DNA from: Epiperipatus broadwayi
Taxonomy: Eukaryota > Onychophora > Udeonychophora > Euonychophora > Peripatidae
DNA length: 64,000 nucleotides
Assembly (NCBI GenBank): GCA_028023455.1
Contig: JAQFVV010000003.1
Span: forward strand, 3,179,934-3,243,933
Direction: 5' to 3'
Below are positions 56,561 to 64,000 of this stretch, one piece after another. Position numbers and translations under genes: made by a program. The notes beneath the pieces are model-generated. The model was given only the letters and a program-made list of their open reading frames with translations. It did no database searches and was not told where the DNA came from. Every line of letters begins with the position of its first letter. Position 1 is the stretch's first letter.

Positions 56561-59390
56561 ACAGACATCTCTGAATAAAATAAAACGAGTGAATTACCAA
56601 TCTAACTGTTACTAGATACATGTCTTACAGACCAATGTAAAATCATGTTAAACTTATAGCTTAGTATATATTATTCTTTTATCAAAGATCAAAATAGATG
56701 CAGTTAGTCTATAAATAGAAATAACTGAATAGCTTTATTGCTCTGAAGTTCATAAAAAGTTTGGTGACAGAAATTGGTGAATTCCTCACCAATCTCTCAT
56801 TGTCTAGACAAATACATGGTGTGACTTCAAAATCTGAGGGTATTGAAGCTTTCAAATCAAAATTTTGTAGTATAACATGACAAATAGCCAGAGTTATGGG
56901 TTTTTTATTTTCTAGATTAAAATTAATACCTGATGTCAAGTTAAAAGATATTAGTTATTAAGAATTTTAGTAAACGAAGATCAATAAATCAAGTATCTTT
57001 TTTTATTTAACAATTAGATTTTTTAGCACATATCAATCATGTTTAAATTGTTATTATTATTACTTTCAAAATTAAAATTTTATTTATACCTTAGAGTAGA
57101 TATAAGAGAAATCAATGATAGCATAAAATTAGGTCAATAAGAAAGTTTTAATGAATACATATAAATGTGATATGCAAACTATGTATATAGAAAAATCAAA
57201 AGTTGTATTAGATCATTGCTTTGAAAATTTAGAAACAAATACAGGCAGTCCTAGACTTACATAATTGATGTATTCAATTTTCACAATAAGTGTAAGTTTA
57301 TCCATTCTTCATGATACAGAATATGAATTTATTTATTTTTAATAAATGAAAATATGCATTACAATTTATCTTATAAAAAATGTTCTCACAGCATGATTGG
57401 ATATCACATTTTCCAAATTTTTTCACTTCCTATATGCTAAAAAATTGTTTACACAAGCTAGAGGACTCCTGTATAATTAACAATATTTTTATTTATTTCT
57501 AAATGAAGTTCTCTGTTCAAAGGTGAATGGGCAAATACTCAATAAGTACCGGGGCCTATAGTGATGATCATAACTTGGTTGTATTATTTTATAGTCTAGA
57601 TATTTCAACTTGCCTTTGGGTAGAGAACTTATTGCATATGTAGATATAATCAGCTAAATGCTATTTGTCATGCAACTATTTAGAATAGATATTTAAAATA
57701 TATATATATATTCAGATTACGTAATTATCTTCAAATTTAAGTTTGATGACTCAGGGTAATGTGGCCAAGTAATAAAAACATTTGACCGTTGTCTAGTAGC
57801 TCACTATTGTTATCAAAGTTTAGCATAAATTAATTTATATTTTTTGCACAGTAGACTGGTAAAGAAAATTTTGAAAAAATATAATATGAATATGCAAAGA
57901 GTATGGCTGGGAGATAAAAATTATGTCAATATCTCTTATTAAGTTACAAACAAGCGCAATTCAATAATGAAAAGAGAATTTTTTATCTGATAAAAAAAAA
58001 ATTCTATTTAAAGTAAAAACAATTTATAAAATCTAAAATTGTGTGTCTGTGCGCACATACATGTATTAATTCCTTTCGCTTTTGTTTTTAATGTTATTAA
58101 TTAATTAATTATTTACGCTTTTATGGCATGGATTTTTTTTTTTTTTACGTTGTATTTTTTATTTTGAAATGACGCGACCCTTTATTATAATATATAATAA
58201 AAGTTAATGACAATATATACACGAAATATAGAATATATCGCTATACACAGTCATATATATTTTCGTGGTTACTCTTCAAGTATTTACACATAAATATGCA
58301 ATGTATTTTTTTTTTTCAATTAAAAAAAAAGCTTATAATTCCCAGATGCTGAAAGAATAGGCATGAGAAGAATGTATATGCATCAATAATATTGATAAAT
58401 TTAATATATGTCTCATCCAAAATGATTCTTATATGTATAAAAAAAAAAAACACGATGAGGATAACTTAAGTATATATAGTTTGAAACATTGAAATTATAT
58501 AAAAGTAAAAAATATCAGTATTCAGAAACAAAACATAAAAATGTATATGATAGAAAGATGTTATATATAATTAATATTTTCTTTAATAAAATAAAAATAA
58601 ATCTTTTTTCTTTTCTGCAGGTTAAGTGACACATTGAAATATAAATTTTAGACTTCAAAAAGTATCTGTATAACATAAAGGTAAATCATTGGCTCAGAGC
58701 ATGCAGGTATATGTCATTTCCTTCATCAATAGTAAAAATCACATCATATCACAATCATGTTTTCCTTTATAATCTTTGTATCAACATTCATCTCACTAGT
58801 TCAGATTTCAGACAATTCCTTTACTTTACAGCTAAGAATCACTAGACATTATTTCCCCAAGCAATATTACATGATAACAGTACAATCAACAGGGTATCAG
58901 ATGAAAAAAATAGGGTAAAATTCAATTATCTTTAAAAAAAAACTGCACAGAAATGAACTCAGATCATGGAAATGGCAAAGAAATATGTTAATTTCTTTAC
59001 TTTGAGTCTCTGATGTGAAAAGTGTGATTAAATAAAAAATAACCATAGGTAGATTACTTTGTAATTATTTTCCCTAAACACAACAGAAAATTCTATAATA
59101 ATATAAGTAAGAAATTCTTTTTTTTTTTTTTAATTAAAATAAATGTACTATCTTGTGCATATAAAGTTCTCTGATCAAAAACAGTTACGTAACTAGGCTA
59201 AGAGAGTACTACAACCATGTTACATCACTTGATCATCATCAGTGGTAGTTTGTCATTGCCTACCATCCTCTTAATACAATTTAATATCTCAATTTTAGAG
59301 CAAAATTATAAACCTTAGTGAGCCATTTTATAACATTATCATTTAAAAATTATAAAAACAATAAATTCTTTAATACATTTTTTTTCTTCA
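56561..59390. other. AT-rich DNA, nothing recognised
   Basis: No family motif, no clear repeat. Short open frames (for example 56709-56939) show no match to anything I know. Confidence 0.5.
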
Positions 59391-59639
59391 AATCTTTGTT
59401 TTTTAATTCTATGAACCATTTCTTCATTCTTCAGTTTTCCTCTAATGTTTCAACCATAATTATATAAGGTCATTGTCAAGGATTGTTTATATCTATATGT
59501 TTAGAACTTCCATAAACAACATAATAAATAATATTATTATAACATAAATTACTTTTTTTTAACTTCTTACTTACTTTCCTACATCCTTTTATATTTTAAA
59601 TTTTTCCTTTACTTTACATTTTTATATAAAATATCCTTG

Positions 59640-61195
59640 AATTATTATAATTATAATTATACTTCTATAATTACAGCAGATTCTTAACATTTTCTATTCA
59701 AAACTGGTTTTCTTATTTTTATATATAAACTTTCTTTACTTAATCTTTTCTTGTAAGATCTCACATTTTCCAATATCTTTATTTTTAAATTTAAATGATT
59801 AGATTCTTTCATATGTAGGTATATATTAAATTTTTTATCTATTAAATGATGTTTCAATTTCACTTTAATTTTATTATTGTTGTTTCTACATATGAAACAT
59901 TTTTATTACCTCCCTTACAATCTAAGCAATTTGTAATATAAATGCCATTCATATTTTCCAATCCCTCCTCTTTTCTAACATTTATCAATTTATCTAAATT
60001 TATCTTCTTTTATATACTGATTTAATTACAAATTTATTTTTATACTCCCTGTCTATATCCTTCATTATTTTTACTTATCTTATAAAATGTACTTTTTGAT
60101 ACCTTAAAAACTAGTATAAATTTCTGTATTTTAAATTCCTTATCTTTCTTATATACTCTTTTTATTCTTTCTATATTTTTTCCTTCCATATAATTTATTA
60201 ATTAATTTATTAGAATAAACATTTATCTTTGCTTCATTTTTTATTATATCAATTTGTTTTTTTTAATAATTTATTAGTAGAACACAATCTTATTGCTCTA
60301 TTTATTCTATTATTAATAATGTTTATTTTATGTATACAACTTATATCTGATCCCCCAATTACTTAATAAACCATAAAAAGTCTTTTTCTGAAAATAGTTC
60401 TTTCAATATTATTTTTTTATTGCTTTTTTTAATTTTAACATCCATATAATCAATCATATTATTCATTTCAGTTTTCCATAATAAAGTGACATCTACAATC
60501 TATTTCATTTATATATTTTATAAAGTAATCAGATATTTCTTTATTACTATTAAATACTAAAAAATAATTATCAACATATTTTACATAAAATATTGGTTTA
60601 TATCTGTTAAATAAAAATATTTATTTTTAAAATTATATATATAAAGGTACTAGAAATTCACTTAGACTATTTACCATGCTAAGACTTTTTATTTGCTTGG
60701 AAAAAAAATTTTCATATTCAAATACTACATTTTTACAACATATATTCAATTGTATAATTGTTTACATTTTATTTTAATCTGTTTTTCTTTATCTTTAATA
60801 TTCACCTGCATAATCATCTCGATTGCTTCATCTGGATCAATATTTGTATACATATTTTTAACATCTAATTCTACAATATATATATTTATTTCTTCATGTT
60901 TATAAATTTATTTAACCTCTCAACAAATTCATTTAAATTACAAACATCATTGTCATTGTTTTCACTGGTATACTTTTCAAATACTTTATGATGTAATAAT
61001 TCAGAAAAATTTTCAAAATATGTGTTGGCATTATTAATTACTGGTCTAAGTGAAATACCAGTTTTATGTATTTTAGATTGTTCATACATTTTTGCATTAT
61101 TAATATGCATTTCTTTCAATTTAATCATCTCATGATTTTTAATATTGCTTTTTAAATACATTTCTATTTTTAAAAAATATAAAAGAGACATATAT
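59640..61195 (-). pseudogene. Penelope-like element (PLE 3): RT and GIY-YIG endonuclease, broken
   Basis: Read on the minus strand. 61191-60886 gives MYEQSKIHKTGISLRPVINN, the PLE RT entry motif (normally Y-G-L-P-K-I-H-K, then L-R-P-I), followed by FSELLHHKVFEKY. At 60567-60578 the motif C region reads YVKYVDNYFLVF, with the second catalytic Asp changed to Asn. Further down, IDCRCHFIMEN matches the conserved F-T-x-E block. At 59950-59885 the endonuclease begins GIYITNCLDC and continues to SYVETT, followed by HHLIDKKFNIYLHMKESNHL and KRLSKESLYI, the usual PLE ending. Several stops intervene. The hammerhead array at 61187-61808 lies directly at its 5' side. Confidence 0.8.
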
Positions 61196-61326
61196 CACAT
61201 AACCCATTTTTTTTTTAAGCTTGTAAAATGTAAGTAAAAAGCTTTGCTAATTGCTCCACAAGCTTTGTGATAAATGCTAACCAAGAGAAAGCATTTAAAA
61301 TATCTCTATCAGAAACCACACCCAAT

Positions 61327-61368
61327 CCCCCGACCAATGGTTTCATGCTTTGGCACTCCTCAGAGAGG
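61327..61368 (-). ncRNA. type I hammerhead ribozyme motif, family A, intact core
   Basis: On the minus strand: inner stem I CCUCU (61368-61364) with GGGGG (61331-61327), including G-U pairs; core CUGAGGA (61363-61357); stem II GUGC-CAAA-GCAU; GAAA; stem III ACC-AUU-GGU, a three-pair hairpin; C at position 17. Every invariant base is present, and stem III can form within one molecule. Confidence 0.78.
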
Positions 61369-61740
61369 TGCTAGGATAGTTTCAGACACTAGATCTAAAA
61401 ATACCAACCCAAAGCCAGCATTTATCTAAGAGTTAACTATTGAGTAGAAAATCTGAAATTTTCAGACACTTAAATGTCTTCAAATCCAGCTATCTAACTC
61501 AAATAGCTATATGGGGCTGAGAGATCTTCAGCCAAACCATATGTTAGTAGTCTTAGCAATATAACATCACTTAAGACTTAAAGCAAAGACTATAAATAGT
61601 CAATAAAAAACAAAGAGTCATATATCACATGACCCCATTTCTTTTTTTAAGCTTTTAAAATGTAAACAAAGAGCTTTGCTAATTGCTCAACAAGCTTTGG
61701 GTTGGTATTTTTAGATCTAGTGTCAGAAACTACCTTAGTG

Positions 61741-61782
61741 CCTCTCTGAGGAATGCCAAAGCATGAAACCATTGGTCAGGGG
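61741..61782 (+). ncRNA. type I hammerhead ribozyme motif, family A, best candidate
   Basis: Inner stem I CCUCU (61741-61745) with AGGGG (61778-61782); core CUGAGGA (61746-61752); stem II AUGC-CAAA-GCAU with four perfect pairs (61753-61764); GAAA (61765-61768); stem III ACC-AUU-GGU; cut predicted after C61777 in the GUC context. All core bases match the consensus. It faces the minus-strand copy at 61327-61368 in the inverted arm. Activity is inferred from sequence only. Confidence 0.82.
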
Positions 61783-61808
61783 ATTGGGTGTGGTCTCTGA
61801 TCAAATAA

Positions 61809-62285
61809 ATAATTTGAAATTAAAAAAGAACCCAAAAACCATCACTTATTTACAAGAGAAGAGTATTATTCATTTTTATTAAAAATTAAAAAAAAACAAA
61901 GAGAAGTTTTCCAGCCAAATTGCCAGCAAAATACCAATGTTTGTCAATGATGCAATATTGTAAAAATTGGAAGGGGTTGAAAACTCATCATACCTGTTAA
62001 AAATGAAAATGAATCAATTACATATTTTACACTTTTTTGGAAGAGAATTTTCAACTAATTCATGACATCCATATTGAAAATTGGTCATGATGAGAAGGAA
62101 ATGGTATGCTGTATTTAAATCTTTATAAAAATGTAGAACTTTTACCTAATTAAAGTTTCCTTATTTTGTATTTCTTATTTATATAGTTTTATCATAATTT
62201 GATAAATAATATAACAATAAATAAATTAAAAAATCACTAAATATTAAAATTAATAAATAACAAATAATATATATATTACATCAGA
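61809..62285. other. no feature seen
   Basis: AT-rich; nothing recognised. Confidence 0.5.
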
Positions 62286-62288
62286 TTT

Positions 62289-62428
62289 CTACTGGTAATT
62301 ATTAATAATTACATGGTCAATGTGATTTATGTGTACTATTTATCACTTTGACCAAAGGACTCTGGTAATTATTAATAATTACCCTGTCAATGTGATTTTT
62401 AGTATTTTTTTATCACTTTGACCAAAAC
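62289..62428. repeat. two tandem 70-bp units, each with a perfect 18-bp palindrome and a hairpin
   Basis: GTAATTATTAATAATTAC, a perfect 18-bp palindrome, lies at 62295-62312 and 62365-62382. In each unit it is followed by a hairpin with arms GGTCAATGTGAT (or TGTCAATGTGAT) and ATCACTTTGACCA. The two units are nearly identical, so the duplication is recent. No protein or known site assigned. Confidence 0.75.
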
Positions 62429-62930
62429 ACCAAACCGGATTTATTACTTTAAACAGTAACATATATAATAATTAAATTTATGTATAACTAAAACATTATC
62501 CTAATAAAATGCTTTTTTAAAAAAACTTTAACTCATAAATACATAAAAAAAAATTTAACAAATTTTATTTAATTATATATATTTAAAAAATTAATATAGT
62601 ACTGTTTCATTACAAAACAAATCTAAAAGTAAATATTTTTCTTATAAGAGATATTCAAGATAACACTACTTTAATTTAAAATGAACATTTAGTGTTAAAC
62701 AGAATCAAAAAAATAAATAAATAATGACTGGGGAGAAAAAATTATAAAAAATATATTTCTATAGAATACATTTGATTAAATAACAAATGAAATATATACT
62801 TAACAAAATTGTCTTTTTTTCTCATTTAAAACAATAACATATATTCTTAAAAAAATAAATAACAAAACCATTTGCTTAATCTAATTATTATACAATAATC
62901 CCAAAAATAAAATTACAAAAAAAAAAAAAA
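62429..62930. other. no feature seen
   Basis: AT-rich; a 15-20 base A run near 62916-62933; nothing else recognised. Confidence 0.5.
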
Positions 62931-62936
62931 AAATCA

Positions 62937-63050
62937 AGTCAGATGTCACATGACCTAGCACCTCACTGAGGACACCAGTAGCAGAAACCAGTCTGGTATT
63001 GGAAATATTCTGCAAAGCTCATTAAGAGCTTATTTTGCGAGTTCTATATA
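62937..63050 (+). repeat. family A unit, solo, with diverged hammerhead
   Basis: TCAGATGTCACATGACCT at the left edge matches the flank of the 38.6-kb pair. The motif has core CUGAGGA (62966-62972), a weak stem II (CAC-CAGUA-GCA), GAAA (62984-62987), then CCAGUC and the cut. The right part (GCTCATTAAGAGCTTATTTT) is shared with 38880-38935. The outer stem I strand is missing on the left. Confidence 0.6.
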
Positions 63051-64000
63051 TAACAATAATCCCACTCTATTCACAGAGAACCATCCATGAGTTTACTAAC
63101 TAATAGTTTGAAAAAAAATTAAATAAAAATTATGAATTTTCATTCTAAATTTCATGCATGCCTTCCAATAGGAGAACCTCTTTCAATCAACTACTTCATC
63201 ACATTGACTGTGCACTTAATCAAATGGTTGTTTTTTCTCACTTTCTCATTCTATTGTCTTATTTATATGACTTTTTTTTTTCTGTTTATATCTAAATGTA
63301 TACATATTTTAAATCAAAGTGTATCAGAAATGTGTGTGTGTATATATATATTATTTAAGATTTGTTATTATCCATGATCAGCAATTTGGGAAGTCTTGGA
63401 ATCAAAAGCAGTATATACAGACAGACTATTATACTTAAAAGTAAATCAATATTAAGAACTGGTAGCTTTATCAATGAAATGTAATAAATACTATACTGTA
63501 AACTTGAGAAAACATTGTAATTATTAAACATAAACTTGTCATTGATAAGAATTCTCAACATCAAAAATTTATTAGAGTTGTATTTAACAAGTTTAATGTT
63601 GTTTTTTAAATAAATAGTATTAGTATTACCTTTAATTTATTAAATCAATGTTAATATATCTAATCATATCAACATATTAATGAATTAAAATGCAACAAGT
63701 TAAAAAAAACACTGTTAATTCATAGTATGTTAATTTAAAAAATCAAAAAGAAGAACAGCTTGGGTGGGTGCACCAGTTGGATTCAGGATCAAAAGAAGAT
63801 TCTTTTCTTTACTGTCATCAGTGAATAATTGTTTGAAGCATCTTTAACTCTCAAATCTGCTCTTCTTAACTTCAGACAAGACGAATCAATGTTTATAATT
63901 TCCAAGTCTTCAGTTTAATTTCTTAGTAGCACTAAATTAAGTTTTACTAAATATTCTCTTCTTATTTCATGGTCTTATGTGTTATTAAAAGGAATATTTT
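63051..64000. other. no feature seen
   Basis: AT-rich DNA with a short GT/TA microsatellite near 63330-63350; no genes recognised. Confidence 0.5.

Larger units (their letters stand above)
61187..61808 (-). repeat. family A hammerhead array at the 5' side of PLE 3
   Basis: A direct unit (61187-61611) starts with ATATATCACATAACCCATTT; a second direct unit starts at 61612 with ATATCACATGACCCCATTTC but is cut at about 61696, where an inverted copy (61697-61808) follows. Landmarks are TAAAAAGCTTTGCTAATTGC and CAGAAACTA. The plan is the same as in the two family B arrays. Confidence 0.8.

Noticed and set aside
59220-59265. CTGATGATGATCAAGTG on the minus strand as a hammerhead core
   Set aside because: No GAAA follows and no stem II or stem I can be drawn.
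63810-63850. CACTGATGACAGTAAAG on the minus strand as a hammerhead core
   Set aside because: Only a short distance to AAAAG, without a stem II; likely chance.
1-64000. CRISPR array or bacterial operon
   Set aside because: No short regularly spaced direct repeats with unique spacers and no bacterial gene organisation; the content is eukaryotic retroelements.

Overview
This window looks like an AT-rich stretch of an invertebrate animal nuclear genome. Nothing bacterial, phage-like or plasmid-like is visible, and I could not support any host protein-coding gene, functional tRNA or rRNA gene. What can be recognised is repetitive DNA: Penelope-like elements (PLEs), non-LTR retrotransposons (LINEs), two LTR retrotransposons, two tRNA-derived SINE families, a hAT DNA transposon derivative, MITE-like inverted repeats and minisatellites. 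The species cannot be named from the sequence.

Layout. 0-5 kb: decayed retroelement pieces, a TA-flanked MITE, a palindromic repeat, a SINE and a 61-bp tandem duplication. 5.4-7.3 kb: tandem and inverted repeats carrying hammerhead ribozyme (HHR) motifs (family B). 7.7-10 kb: a 5'-truncated LINE on the minus strand with a 619-codon reverse transcriptase (RT) frame. 14.5-15.4 kb: a SINE fragment and an RTE-type LINE tail. 16-22 kb: family C repeats, including a palindrome of about 760 bp. 22.9-25.7 kb: a minisatellite and two LINE tails on the minus strand. 27.9-29.7 kb: a PLE with inverted termini. 31.05-38.11 kb: a complete LTR element on the minus strand with 1.7-kb LTRs and gag but no visible pol. 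38.6-38.9 kb: an inverted pair of family A hammerheads. 39.8-45.6 kb: a decayed Ty3/Gypsy element with both LTRs. 48-51.7 kb: a family B hammerhead array, SINEs and a PLE. 53-54.4 kb: a young SINE with a 16-bp target duplication and a hAT derivative with an 8-bp target duplication. 59.7-61.8 kb: a minus-strand PLE with a family A hammerhead array at its 5' side.

How the parts relate. The main signal is a set of short self-cleaving-RNA motifs of type I hammerhead form: CUGANGA, a small stem II, GAAA, then U-H at the cleavage site, closed by a two-part stem I. They sit in repeats that occur as direct copy, truncated direct copy and inverted copy. Two such arrays lie immediately 5' of PLE coding remnants, which fits the published observation that PLE terminal repeats carry hammerheads. 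Across sub-families the stem III sequence changes but in several groups stays self-complementary (ACCGGU, ACUAGU, AUGCAU), suggesting selection for ribozymes that work as dimers. Ribozyme activity, element boundaries and family names are inferences from reading the sequence; no search or folding program was run.
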